A DNA stretch of 52,142 nucleotides from Gemella haemolysans. Its GTDB lineage: Bacteria; Bacillota; Bacilli; Staphylococcales; Gemellaceae. Below the pieces are notes generated by a model. That model made no database searches. It was not told where the DNA came from and was given only the letters and a program-made list of their open reading frames with translations. This document shows, piece by piece, positions 26,558-35,320 of this stretch. A program made the position numbers and the translations under genes. Where the stretch lies: the NCBI RefSeq assembly GCF_901873445.1, contig NZ_CABFLN010000007.1:1-52142 (forward strand), read 5' to 3'. Within the stretch, counting starts at the first letter, position 1; every line of letters starts with the position of its first letter.

Positions 26558-26573
26558 ATAGAAAGAGGTTCTG

Positions 26574-27050
26574 ATGAAAGTAACTTTGATTTGTGTAGGT
26601 AAAGTTAAGGAGAAATTTTATAGAGATGCTATAAAAGAATATGAAAAACGTCTTGGAGCATATATTAAGTTAAATACTATAGAAATTTCAGATGAAAAAG
26701 TAAAGGTAGAAAATGATTCAGAAATAGCTCTTGCGATGGAAAAAGAAGGGAATAACATACTTTCAAAAATTAAAGATAATCAATATGTTATTACTTTGGA
26801 AATTTTAGGTAAGAATTTATCAAGTGAAGAATTTGCATCAAAAATTGATAATTTAATGCTTACAGGTAAGAGTGATGTGGCATTGGTAATTGGTGGAAGC
26901 TATGGTCTTTCTGATAGTGTGAAAAAGCGTAGTGATTTTGCATTATCGTTTAGTAGAATGACGTTTCCACACCAGATGATGCGTGTTGTTTTACTTGAAC
27001 AAGTGTATAGAGCTTACCGTATAATAACAGGAGCAAGTTATCATAAATAA
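26574..27050 (+). CDS. rlmH: 23S rRNA (pseudouridine-1915-N3)-methyltransferase RlmH
   Basis: 158 residues, standard RlmH length, SPOUT fold. The SAM-binding knot region VIGGSYGLSD is followed by SFSRMTFPHQMMRVVLLEQVYRAYRI, which is highly conserved in RlmH. It methylates pseudouridine 1915 of 23S rRNA in assembled ribosomes. It lies 16 bp after the HAD gene and is followed by a terminator. Confidence 0.96.
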   Translation: MKVTLICVGKVKEKFYRDAIKEYEKRLGAYIKLNTIEISDEKVKVENDSEIALAMEKEGNNILSKIKDNQYVITLEILGKNLSSEEFASKIDNLMLTGKSDVALVIGGSYGLSDSVKKRSDFALSFSRMTFPHQMMRVVLLEQVYRAYRIITGASYHK

Positions 27051-27055
27051 TTGTA

Positions 27056-27097
27056 AAGGATGAGGTTGTATTTTCAGACAATTTCATTCTTTTTTTG
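27056..27097 (+). terminator. terminator after rlmH
   Basis: AAGGATGAGGTTGT (27056-27069) pairs, with G-U pairs, with ACAATTTCATTCTT (27078-27091), then a T-run. Confidence 0.75.
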
Positions 27098-27158
27098 CTA
27101 TTAATTTATAAAGATTTTTAGTATAATAAAGGTGAAAGAAATAAAGGAGGGATTATTT

Positions 27159-27953
27159 ATGTTTAATTTTGATGAGTACATGCTACATCAAGTGTTGGCT
27201 ATAGTTGGAATAGTATTATTCATATTTGTTTTTGTCGGTTATATTATTACAGCTATTTTTTCAAAAATTATGTTTGATATACTTGGGGTTAGGTCAGGAC
27301 TTGCATTTATACCATATTATAATACTTATAGGATTTATAAAGAGTATAAAGGGCGTGTTTGGAAGAGGAATTGGGGAGTTGCTTATCTATTAACTTTCAC
27401 ACTTCCTTCAGTTGTAATAGGAGCTTTACTGTTGGTATTAGTGGAGTTGCGATATACCACTGAAGTTTTTTCAGAACAGTATGCCGGCATATTATTTACT
27501 GGACTTGGATTATTAGTAGTCGCGGGATTAATTGCATATATATTTAACTTTATTATGTTATTTATAATGTACTTACCAATCTTTGATACAAAAGGTAGAA
27601 GAGTGGTATTGTATATTCAAGCAGCACTGACAATTTTATCTTTTTTTAGTGGAGTTATATTTCAAGGAGCTAGTAATAGCATATTAAGTAGTACTTTTTC
27701 AATAGTGCAACTTATATTCTCTATTGTCTTTATGGTTGTTTATTTTGTTGCTGCAACAGACATTAGAGCTAGAATTAGAAGTGGAGAATATGTACTTCAG
27801 GAGAAATTAGATTATAACATGCTAAGTAGTTATGAAATAAAATCTATATTAAAATCAAGAGATAGAAGATTAGTAGTTCCCAACATGAATAGTGGTTTCA
27901 GCGATTATCAACCGAGCAACAATGAAGAAGTAAATAGAATTGAATATGTTTAA
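27159..27953 (+). CDS. integral membrane protein of unknown function
   Basis: 264 residues from the ATG at 27159, with AAAGGAGG upstream; a GTG-type start further upstream lacks a site. Five to six hydrophobic helices. The stretch ILGVRSGLAFIPYYNTYRIYKEY after the first helix resembles small membrane proteins with an IP.YN.Y motif (DUF5684-like); this match is from memory. The C-terminal 50 residues are cytoplasmic and polar. A TATAAT lies at about 27122. It is a single gene with a terminator on each side. Confidence 0.7.
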   Translation: MFNFDEYMLHQVLAIVGIVLFIFVFVGYIITAIFSKIMFDILGVRSGLAFIPYYNTYRIYKEYKGRVWKRNWGVAYLLTFTLPSVVIGALLLVLVELRYTTEVFSEQYAGILFTGLGLLVVAGLIAYIFNFIMLFIMYLPIFDTKGRRVVLYIQAALTILSFFSGVIFQGASNSILSSTFSIVQLIFSIVFMVVYFVAATDIRARIRSGEYVLQEKLDYNMLSSYEIKSILKSRDRRLVVPNMNSGFSDYQPSNNEEVNRIEYV

Positions 27954-27955
27954 TG

Positions 27956-28005
27956 TGAAAATCCAGGTGATTTAAATGTAATGTTTAAAACTCCTGGATT
28001 TTTCA
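27956..28005. terminator. terminator
   Basis: TGAAAATCCAGG (27956) pairs with CCTGGATTTTTCA (27993-28005). Confidence 0.75.
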
Positions 28006-28170
28006 TATAAGATTTTAAGTATTTTCTATAGTTTTTTAGTAAATATTAGGAGTAAAGTTAGCTTAAGATGGTGTTATGTTAGATTTTCTAACGTATATTT
28101 ACAACTGTAGTGTCATTTAAAGTATAATAGAAAACGTAATAAAATAAATTTAACGAGGAGTTGACTCTTA

Positions 28171-29601
28171 ATGGATAGATTTTTAGAATTATTAACTACC
28201 GTTAACGACTTTATGTGGACTTATTTCCTAATAGGGTTAGTAATGGTTACGGGTATTTATTTTACATTTAGTGCGAAGTTTGTTCAATTTACTTATATCA
28301 AGGAAATGTTTAGACTTATTACTGAAAAGCCAAAAATAGGTGAGGATGGGGAACAAAAAGGGGTTTCAGCTTTCCAAGCATTTACAATTTCGGCTGCATC
28401 AAGAGTAGGTACCGGAACAATTGCAGGGGTTGCTATTGCGATTGCAATGGGAGGACCTGGTTCAGTATTTTGGATGTGGGTAATGGCTCTTTTTGGAGGT
28501 GCTTCATCATTTGCCGAATCAACATTAGCTCAAGTATATAAAGTTCGTGATAAAAAAGGTGTTTATCGTGGGGGGCCTGCTTATTACATGGAAAAAGGTC
28601 TTGGACAAAAATGGATGGGAGTATTATTTGCGATTGTTATTTCAGTAACTTACGGTGTAGCATTTAACTCAGTTCAAACTAACACTATTGCTCAAGCTTT
28701 ACAAGTATATGATATTAATGCAAATATTGCGGGTATTGCTTTATTAATTCTTACTATTTTCGTAATTTTTGGTGGAGTAACAAAAGTTGTTAAAATTACT
28801 CAATGGTTAGTACCAGTAATGGCAGTAGCGTACTTATTTATCGTATTAGTTATTATGGTTATTAACATTGATAAACTACCTGGTGTTCTTGCTCAAATCG
28901 TGAAATCAGCATTCGGTCTTGAACAAGTAGGTGGTGGAGTAATTGGTATGGGAACATCAATTCTTTTAGGAATTAAACGTGGTATGTTCACTAACGAAGC
29001 TGGGTTAGGGTCTACTCCTAATGCAGCGGCAACAGCTGACAGTACCCACCCAGCTAAACAAGGATTTATCCAAACTTTAGGAGTTTACTTCGACACGTGT
29101 TTAGTATGTACAGCGACAGCATTCTTAATCTTACTATACCCTGGTGTTGAGTATGGTGCTGGTAAGTTACAAGGTATCCAACTTACACAAGCTGCTTTAA
29201 CTTCACAAGTGGGAAGTATCGGAACAATTTTCTTAATCGTTGCTATTTTCTTATTTGGATATAGTTCTGTAATTGGGAACTACTACTACGGAGAAACAAA
29301 CATTCAATACTTACTTCCTAAAAAATGGGCTGTTAATGTTTATCGTGTTATTGTATGTATCTTCGTATATGTAGGAAGTGTCATGGACTTAAACCTAGTT
29401 TGGGGACTTGCTGATGTAACAATGGGGATTATGAGTTTACTTAACTTAATAGCTATTATCGGTCTTTCTGGTGTGGTTTATGTAGTATTAAAAGACTATG
29501 TGAAACAACATAAACAAGGAAAAGATCCAGAGTTTTATTTAGATAACTTACCAATTAAGTTAGATAATGCAACTGCATGGAAAAATAAAAAAGAAGATTA
29601 A
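28171..29601 (+). CDS. alanine/glycine:cation symporter (AGCS family)
   Basis: 476 residues, about 11 membrane helices. AGCS signatures: FQAFTISAASRVGTGTIAGV, a GASSFAESTLAQVYK segment, and GIKRGMFTNEAGLGSTPNAA. It imports D/L-alanine or glycine with Na+. The C-terminal tail is cytoplasmic. It stands alone, with a promoter-like TATAAT at 28123 and a strong terminator at 29608-29658. Confidence 0.95.
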   Translation: MDRFLELLTTVNDFMWTYFLIGLVMVTGIYFTFSAKFVQFTYIKEMFRLITEKPKIGEDGEQKGVSAFQAFTISAASRVGTGTIAGVAIAIAMGGPGSVFWMWVMALFGGASSFAESTLAQVYKVRDKKGVYRGGPAYYMEKGLGQKWMGVLFAIVISVTYGVAFNSVQTNTIAQALQVYDINANIAGIALLILTIFVIFGGVTKVVKITQWLVPVMAVAYLFIVLVIMVINIDKLPGVLAQIVKSAFGLEQVGGGVIGMGTSILLGIKRGMFTNEAGLGSTPNAAATADSTHPAKQGFIQTLGVYFDTCLVCTATAFLILLYPGVEYGAGKLQGIQLTQAALTSQVGSIGTIFLIVAIFLFGYSSVIGNYYYGETNIQYLLPKKWAVNVYRVIVCIFVYVGSVMDLNLVWGLADVTMGIMSLLNLIAIIGLSGVVYVVLKDYVKQHKQGKDPEFYLDNLPIKLDNATAWKNKKED

Positions 29602-29607
29602 TATTTA

Positions 29608-29658
29608 AAAAAGTACTTCAATGATGGAATTAGATTTCTAATCGTTGAAGTACTTTTT
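29608..29658 (+). terminator. terminator after symporter gene
   Basis: AAAAAGTACTTCAATGAT (29608) pairs with ATCGTTGAAGTACTTTTT (29641-29658). Confidence 0.85.
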
Positions 29659-29690
29659 GCGTTTGTTCAGGAAATAATATTTACTTTTGC

Positions 29691-29719
29691 TTGCATTATA
29701 AAAAAAAGTATGTTATTAT
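29691..29719 (+). promoter_or_regulatory. promoter of valS transcript
   Basis: TTGCAT (29691-29696), a 17-bp spacer and TATTAT (29714-29719), just upstream of the T-box. Confidence 0.6.
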
Positions 29720-29744
29720 ATTAAACATATTTTAATTATAAAAT

Positions 29745-29985
29745 ATATGCGATGAGCCGATAAGTAGAAGTTCTTGCGTACCGTAGGATACAGAAAAGAA
29801 ATCAGTGGTTGAGAGATTTCTCCTAGGCAGGACTTTGAAGTAGCCGGTGAGCATTTAGAGTGAAAGTAAGTAGCTTTAAACGTGGTTAGAGCGTTAATCT
29901 TATTAAGTGCTAATGTTATAATTAGAATAAAGGTGGTACCACGGAAACTTTCGTCCTTATGTAAGGATGGAGGTTATTTTTTTTT
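29745..29985 (+). promoter_or_regulatory. T-box riboswitch, valine specifier
   Basis: Stem I has an AGTAGAAGTTCT strand opposite AGGACTTTGAA. The specifier codon is GTA at 29840-29842, followed by G. The T-box AAGGTGGTACCACGG lies at 29930. The terminator GTCCTTATGTAAGGATGG with its T-run ends near 29985. A Val codon in the specifier loop agrees with the downstream valyl-tRNA synthetase. Confidence 0.93.
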
Positions 29986-30062
29986 ATCTAGAAAAATACC
30001 ACAAACATAACTATGAAATTTAAAATAATTAATAATAAAATAAAAATTTAGGAGGAACAATC

Positions 30063-32705
30063 ATGACTGAAATGTCTACAAAATATAATCCGACCGAAGT
30101 AGAAAATAATCGCTACAACTGGTGGTTGGAAAAAGAAGTTTTTAAAGCTGATAATAAAAGTAAAAAGAATCCATATACAATCGTAATTCCACCACCAAAC
30201 GTAACTGGTAAATTACACATTGGGCATGCTTGGGATACAACTCTACAAGATATGTTAACACGTTATAAACGTCTTAAAGGATTTGATGTACTTTATCTTC
30301 CAGGAATGGACCACGCTGGTATTTCTACACAAGCAAAAGTAGAAGCTAAAATGCGCGAAGAAGGATTAAGTCGTTATGATTTAGGTCGTGAAAAATTCTT
30401 AGAGCGTGCATGGGAATGGAAAGAAGAATATGCTGGATATATTCGCGCACAATGGGCTAAACTTGGATTAGGTTTAGATTATTCAAGAGAAAGATTTACA
30501 TTAGATGAAGGATTAAATAAAGCAGTTACAAAAATTTTCGTAGATCACTACAACAATGGTACAATTTACCGTGGTGAGAAAATTATTAACTGGGACCCAG
30601 TTCAAAGAACTGCATTATCTAACATCGAAGTAATTCACAAAGACGTAGAAGGTGCATTCTATCACCTTAAATATTTCTTAGCTGATGGAAGTGGGGATTA
30701 TCTAGAAGTAGCAACTACTCGTCCTGAAACTTTATTCGGTGATACTGCGGTTGCTGTTCACCCTGAAGATGAAAGATATCAAAAATATATTGGTAAAACA
30801 GTTCTTTTACCAGTAACAAACAAAGAAATTCCTGTTATTGCAGATGAATATGTAGAAAAAGATTTCGGAAGTGGAGTAGTTAAAATAACTCCTGCACACG
30901 ATCCAAATGACTTTGAAGTAGGTGAACGTCATAACTTAGAACGCATCATCGTTATGGATGAAGGTGCTGTTATGAATGAACACGCTGATAAGTATAACGG
31001 TATGGATCGTTTCGAATGTCGTAAAGCTCTTATCGCTGATTTACAAGAAAGTGGAGTATGCTTCAAGATTGAAAAACACCTTCACTCAGTAGGGCACTCT
31101 GAGCGTAGTGGTGCTGTTGTTGAACCATACCTTTCTAAACAATGGTTCGTTGATATGAAACCTCTTGCTGATAAAGTTTTAGAAAATCAAAAAGATGAAG
31201 ATAGAAAAGTTAACTTCTATCCACCTCGTTTTGAAAATACGTTAAATACTTGGATGGAAAATATCCAAGACTGGTGTATTTCTCGTCAATTATGGTGGGG
31301 ACACCGTATTCCTGCATGGTATCACAAAGAAACAGGTGAAGTTTATGTTGATGTAAACCCACCAAAAGATATTGAAAACTATGTTCAAGATGAAGACGTT
31401 CTTGATACTTGGTACTCTTCAGCACTATTCCCATTCTCAACATTAGGATGGCCAGACTTAGAAAGTGAAGATTTCAAACGTTACTATCCAAATAGCTGTC
31501 TAGTAACTGGATATGACATCATCTTCTTCTGGGTTGCTCGTATGGTATTCCAAGGATTAGAATTTACAGGTACTCGTCCATTTGAAGATTGTTTAATCCA
31601 CGGTTTAGTACGTGATGAACAAGGTCGCAAGATGAGTAAATCACTTGGTAATGGTGTAGATCCAATGGAAGTAATCGAACAATACGGAGCTGATAGCTTA
31701 CGTTACTTCTTAGCTACTAACTCAACACCAGGACAAGACTTACGTTATTCAACTGAGAAAATCGAAGCAAGTTGGAACTATATCAATAAAATTTGGAACG
31801 CTTCTCGTTTCGTAATTATGAACCTTGAAGGTTTCGAATACAGTGATATTGATTTAACTGGAGAAAAAACATTAGCTGATAAATATATCTTAACAAAACT
31901 TGCTAAAACTATTGAAGATTTCGAAAGATTATTCGAAAAATATGAGTTTGGTGAAGCAAGCCGTATTTTATACAACTTTGTATGGGAAGAATTCTGTTCA
32001 TGGTATATTGAAATTGCTAAAATTTCATTAAATGGTGAAGATGAAGCTGCGAAGAAAACAACTAAATCTATTTTAGTATATGTACTTGATGCTTCTCTAA
32101 AAATGTTACATCCATTTATGCCGTTCGTAACTGAAGAAATTTGGCAACACATTCCTCACACAGGAGATAGTATTGTAACTAGTGAATTTGCTAAAGTTGA
32201 TGCAAGTCTAGTATTCGAAAAAGAAACTGAAGATATGCAATTCATCCAAGATGTAATTACTGCAGTTCGTAATATCCGTAGTGAAGTGAATGCGCCAATG
32301 TCTCGTGAGATTCCTATTAAAATTAAATACTCACAAGATAGTGTAAAAGAAGTACTATTAAGCGGTAGTGCGTACTTAGAAAAATTTGCTCGTCCTAGCG
32401 AACTTATTATCGAACGCGAAGTAGAAGCAAGCGAAACTGACATCAGTCGTATCTTACCAGGTGCTGAAATCTATGTTTCATTAAGTGATTTAATCGATGT
32501 AGACAAAGAAAAAGAACGTCTAGGAAAAGAATTAGAAAAATTACAACAAGAATTAGATCGAGTAAACAAAAAACTTTCTAATGAAAAATTTGTTGGTTCT
32601 GCTCCAGAAGCGGTTGTAGTTAAAGAAAAGGAAAAACAAGCAACATATCAAGAACAATATGATAGTGTCAAAGAAAGAATAGCTGCATTAGATAATTTAA
32701 AATAG
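30063..32705 (+). CDS. valS: valyl-tRNA synthetase
   Basis: 880 residues, class I synthetase. The HIGH motif is KLHIGHAWD (about residue 50). The editing domain (about 200-340) has [15 protein letters not shown], the catalytic core has [16 protein letters not shown], and KMSKSLGN is the KMSKS loop. The C-terminal coiled-coil arm (from about 810, [19 protein letters not shown]) is typical of ValRS. The Val T-box in front sets expression by tRNA-Val charging. Start: ATG behind AGGAGG. Confidence 0.97.
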   Translation: MTEMSTKYNPTEVENNRYNWWLEKEVFKADNKSKKNPYTIVIPPPNVTGKLHIGHAWDTTLQDMLTRYKRLKGFDVLYLPGMDHAGISTQAKVEAKMREEGLSRYDLGREKFLERAWEWKEEYAGYIRAQWAKLGLGLDYSRERFTLDEGLNKAVTKIFVDHYNNGTIYRGEKIINWDPVQRTALSNIEVIHKDVEGAFYHLKYFLADGSGDYLEVATTRPETLFGDTAVAVHPEDERYQKYIGKTVLLPVTNKEIPVIADEYVEKDFGSGVVKITPAHDPNDFEVGERHNLERIIVMDEGAVMNEHADKYNGMDRFECRKALIADLQESGVCFKIEKHLHSVGHSERSGAVVEPYLSKQWFVDMKPLADKVLENQKDEDRKVNFYPPRFENTLNTWMENIQDWCISRQLWWGHRIPAWYHKETGEVYVDVNPPKDIENYVQDEDVLDTWYSSALFPFSTLGWPDLESEDFKRYYPNSCLVTGYDIIFFWVARMVFQGLEFTGTRPFEDCLIHGLVRDEQGRKMSKSLGNGVDPMEVIEQYGADSLRYFLATNSTPGQDLRYSTEKIEASWNYINKIWNASRFVIMNLEGFEYSDIDLTGEKTLADKYILTKLAKTIEDFERLFEKYEFGEASRILYNFVWEEFCSWYIEIAKISLNGEDEAAKKTTKSILVYVLDASLKMLHPFMPFVTEEIWQHIPHTGDSIVTSEFAKVDASLVFEKETEDMQFIQDVITAVRNIRSEVNAPMSREIPIKIKYSQDSVKEVLLSGSAYLEKFARPSELIIEREVEASETDISRILPGAEIYVSLSDLIDVDKEKERLGKELEKLQQELDRVNKKLSNEKFVGSAPEAVVVKEKEKQATYQEQYDSVKERIAALDNLK

Positions 32706-32713
32706 CATAAAAT

Positions 32714-32758
32714 AGAGAGTGATTCGAAAATCGTATAGATTTTATCGAGTCACTCTCT
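32714..32758. repeat. solo hairpin related to the 175-bp element core
   Basis: AGAGAGTGATTCGAAAATC pairs with GATTTTATCGAGTCACTCTCT. It matches the first hairpin of the elements at 2849 and 16838. It lies 9 bp after valS and may serve as its terminator, though the T-run is poor. Confidence 0.6.
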
Positions 32759-32796
32759 TATTCATTATGTAGTAAATAGATGTAGATTAATTATAA

Positions 32797-32834
32797 TAAA
32801 AAAACTCTAGCTAGTTTTACCTAGCTTAGAGTTT
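32797..32834 (-). terminator. terminator after the LPXTG microprotein
   Basis: AAACTCTAGCTAG pairs with CTAGCTTAGAGTTT with one bulge. On the minus strand a T7 run follows. Confidence 0.8.
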
Positions 32835-32835
32835 A

Positions 32836-32973
32836 TTAATCATCTTTATTATTCTTTTTTCTCCAAATTAGAAAGAAAATTATCGCGATTATTATGATTA
32901 TACCAATGTATGCACCATAATTTTTAACTGCTTCCCCTGTATTAGGAAGAGTATTTAGTGATAGTAGATTCAT
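32836..32973 (-). CDS. 45-residue LPXTG-only microprotein
   Basis: The ATG at 32973 is preceded by GAGG at 7-bp spacing and the frame ends with TAA at 32836-32838. The protein starts MNLLSLNT, then LPNTG at residues 9-13, a short spacer, a hydrophobic helix at about 20-37 and a positive tail (WRKKNNKDD). It is thus a complete sorting signal with no passenger domain and no usual signal peptide. It begins 15 bp after the stop of the YtxH-like gene, so the two are likely co-translated, and a terminator follows. It may be a sortase substrate, a sortase decoy or the relic of a wall protein. The separate ribosome-binding site argues against simple frameshift decay. Confidence 0.75.
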   Translation of the reverse strand: MNLLSLNTLPNTGEAVKNYGAYIGIIIIIAIIFFLIWRKKNNKDD

Positions 32974-32988
32974 TTTAAATCCTCGTTA

Positions 32989-33588
32989 TTATTTTTCTTC
33001 TTTTTGTTCAGGAGTATTTTTTAGAACTTCAGTTTCAACGCGTTCTTTAACTGAATCTAGTGTTTCAGTTGATTTGTTAGTGAAATCTTCAACTTTTTCT
33101 TGAACATTTGCTTCATTTACGTCTTTTTTAATATTAGAAACTTGATCTTTGATTTTTTCAAAAGAAGAAAGTGCTTTTTCTTTGTAAGCTTCTACTGAAG
33201 GTTTGAATTCTTCAACGATTTTTTTTGCATCTCCTAAGTTTTCTTTAACTTCTGAAGTGTATTCTTTTACGCTAGATACGTGTTCTTTAATGTCTGTTAT
33301 ATTACTAGATAATTCCTTTCCGTAATCAACAGCATCGTTGTATTTATTCTCTAAAGCATTTTTAGCTTTTTTAAGATTTTTTACTAGGTCGTTGTATAGG
33401 TAGATTGCCGCTTCTTCAACACCATTTTTCTTAGTGTAGCGAATCATACAACGTGTGTAACCGTAGTAGTCTTTAGATTTTTTCTTAACGTATTCAGTGT
33501 GTTCTTCAACTTTGTTTGGATTTTTTGAGTAATAGTTAGCAACGGCTATACCTGTACCGATTGCAAATAATTTTGATAATTTTGACAT
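32989..33588 (-). CDS. YtxH-like, coiled-coil-rich protein
   Basis: 199 residues. The N-terminus (KLFAIGTGIAVANYYSKNP) is weakly hydrophobic, as in YtxH/general stress proteins. The remainder is long, charged and helical, with many Lys/Glu/Val (KENLGDAKKIVEEFKPSVEAYK). No enzymatic motif. It is probably envelope-associated or a stress protein; the role is unknown. It is the first gene of a two-gene operon with the LPXTG microprotein. Start: ATG with GAGGT upstream on the minus strand. Confidence 0.75.
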   Translation of the reverse strand: MSKLSKLFAIGTGIAVANYYSKNPNKVEEHTEYVKKKSKDYYGYTRCMIRYTKKNGVEEAAIYLYNDLVKNLKKAKNALENKYNDAVDYGKELSSNITDIKEHVSSVKEYTSEVKENLGDAKKIVEEFKPSVEAYKEKALSSFEKIKDQVSNIKKDVNEANVQEKVEDFTNKSTETLDSVKERVETEVLKNTPEQKEEK

Positions 33589-33756
33589 ACAATTTTCACC
33601 TCGATATATTATTAGATTAATTATAACATATAAAGATTTAAATTTAAATAAAATAGATATTGAGAAACTTTATTTTAATATATTAGTAATAAAGTAGGAT
33701 AAAAATGTAGAATAAACATCATTTAAAACGAAATAATCATATACTACGAAATTATT

Positions 33757-33810
33757 ATTACACATTAATTTGTAATAACTATTGAATTAGTGTGTAATAT
33801 ATTGTATAAT
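33757..33810 (+). promoter_or_regulatory. ccpN promoter with overlapping inverted repeat
   Basis: TTGAAT (33782-33787), a 17-bp spacer and TATAAT (33805-33810). An inverted repeat (ATTACACATTAATT 33757-33770; AATTAGTGTGTAAT 33785-33798, 13 of 14 bases pair) overlaps the -35 and spacer. It is a candidate operator for CcpN autoregulation or another repressor. Confidence 0.6.
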
Positions 33811-33838
33811 TAAAAATATAATACAAGAAGGAGGAACA

Positions 33839-34456
33839 ATGAAACTTACTGAGAGACATAAAGCTATAATTGAGATAGTAAAAAATTATGAGCCGATTAC
33901 AAGTGATGAGATAGCTGAGAAGTTATCTTTGGGGAAATCTACTTTAAGAAACGATTTGGCAGTGTTAGGAATGTTAGAAATTTTAGAAGCGAAACCTAAT
34001 GTAGGTTACTATTACAATTATAACTTTTCACCAGGAGAACAACGTGAAGAAATAAAAAATAAATTAGTTAAAGATGTTATGGGGATAGCAATAACGGCTA
34101 AAAGTACAGCGAATTTCTCAGATGTATTATCTAAATTATTTATATATGATGTAGGAACAATCTTTATTGTTGATGAGAATAATCACCTCGCAGGTGTAAC
34201 ATCTAGAAAAGATATGTTGAAATTATCAAGAAATGCTGACGGTCAAAATCTTCCAATTGTACTAGCGATGACACGTGTACCGAATGTAATATACATATAT
34301 GAAGATGAATTAGTTAGTGATGCCTTAAGGAAGTTAATTTTACATGAAATTGACTGCTTACCTGTTGTAAGAGATGAGGATGGCGGCAAGGTGATCGTCG
34401 GAAAAATTTCAAAAACTACATTAATTAAATTATTATTGGAAATACTGGAGGGATAA
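33839..34456 (+). CDS. ccpN: CcpN-type transcriptional repressor with CBS domains
   Basis: 205 residues. An N-terminal winged helix (about 1-60, TSDEIAEKLSLGKSTLRNDLAVL) is followed by two CBS domains (about 75-205). CcpN represses gluconeogenic genes when glucose is present. Here it heads an operon with the PPDK regulatory protein and PPDK, with 1 bp to the next gene, so the likely target is PEP formation. Start: ATG behind AAGGAGG. Confidence 0.9.
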   Translation: MKLTERHKAIIEIVKNYEPITSDEIAEKLSLGKSTLRNDLAVLGMLEILEAKPNVGYYYNYNFSPGEQREEIKNKLVKDVMGIAITAKSTANFSDVLSKLFIYDVGTIFIVDENNHLAGVTSRKDMLKLSRNADGQNLPIVLAMTRVPNVIYIYEDELVSDALRKLILHEIDCLPVVRDEDGGKVIVGKISKTTLIKLLLEILEG

Positions 34457-34457
34457 T

Positions 34458-35267
34458 ATGTTAACTGTACATATAATTTCAGATTCGATAGGGAATACTG
34501 CAAAAGATGTTGTAGATGCAGCGTTAGTGCAGTTTTCTTATGGAAAAGCTGATTATAAGGTATTGAAGAATTCCAATGTTTGTACGATAGAAAAAATAGA
34601 TTGTATTATATCGAATGTGAATGATGGGGATGTAATAGTCCAAACATTGGTAGATAGTACCTTAGCCGAATACGTAAAGAAAAAAGGGTTAGAAAAAAAT
34701 ATAAAAGTTATAGATTTGCTAAGTGAAATGCTAAACACTTTTGAAGATAAACTTGGAATAAAATCTGAAGGGAATCCAGGTTTAAACAGAAAAATGGGAA
34801 CTGAGTACTTCAAAAGGGTTGATGCATTGGAATTTGCTGTGAAGTATGATGATGGAAAGGATATTAATGGTCTTAAAGAGGCAGATATTGTTATTTTGGG
34901 GGTATCAAGAACGTCTAAAACACCGTTAAGCTTATATCTGGCAAATAGAAATATTAAAGTTATGAATGTTCCTATTGTTCAAGATTTAATACTACCAGAG
35001 CAACTATATGAAGTAAAAAGAAAAATTATTGGTTTAACAAATTCAGTAGAACAACTTAATAAGTTGAGGGAAGAAAGACTAAAAACTTTAGGAGTGGATG
35101 GAAATACTGATTATACAGATGAAATCCAAATATTTGAAGAATTAGAGTACGCGTTAGAAATTATGGGGAAAATTGGTTGTCCGATAATAGATGTTCAAAA
35201 TAAAGCTATTGAAGAAACCGCAGAATTAATAATTGGGATAATGAGAGAACGCGGCTTAGAAGTTTAA
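34458..35267 (+). CDS. pyruvate, phosphate dikinase regulatory protein
   Basis: 269 residues, DUF299 (YqfL/PpsR) family. The P-loop-like motif GVSRTSKTPLSLYLA appears near residue 150. It is a bifunctional kinase and pyrophosphorylase that switches PPDK off and on by ADP-dependent phosphorylation and phosphate-dependent dephosphorylation of its active-site threonine. It lies between ccpN and ppdK, which fits the assignment well. Confidence 0.94.
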   Translation: MLTVHIISDSIGNTAKDVVDAALVQFSYGKADYKVLKNSNVCTIEKIDCIISNVNDGDVIVQTLVDSTLAEYVKKKGLEKNIKVIDLLSEMLNTFEDKLGIKSEGNPGLNRKMGTEYFKRVDALEFAVKYDDGKDINGLKEADIVILGVSRTSKTPLSLYLANRNIKVMNVPIVQDLILPEQLYEVKRKIIGLTNSVEQLNKLREERLKTLGVDGNTDYTDEIQIFEELEYALEIMGKIGCPIIDVQNKAIEETAELIIGIMRERGLEV

Positions 35268-35320
35268 CATTTAAAAAATAATTATATACTGTAACAAAAA
35301 TGTGATGGGGGAATTTTAAA

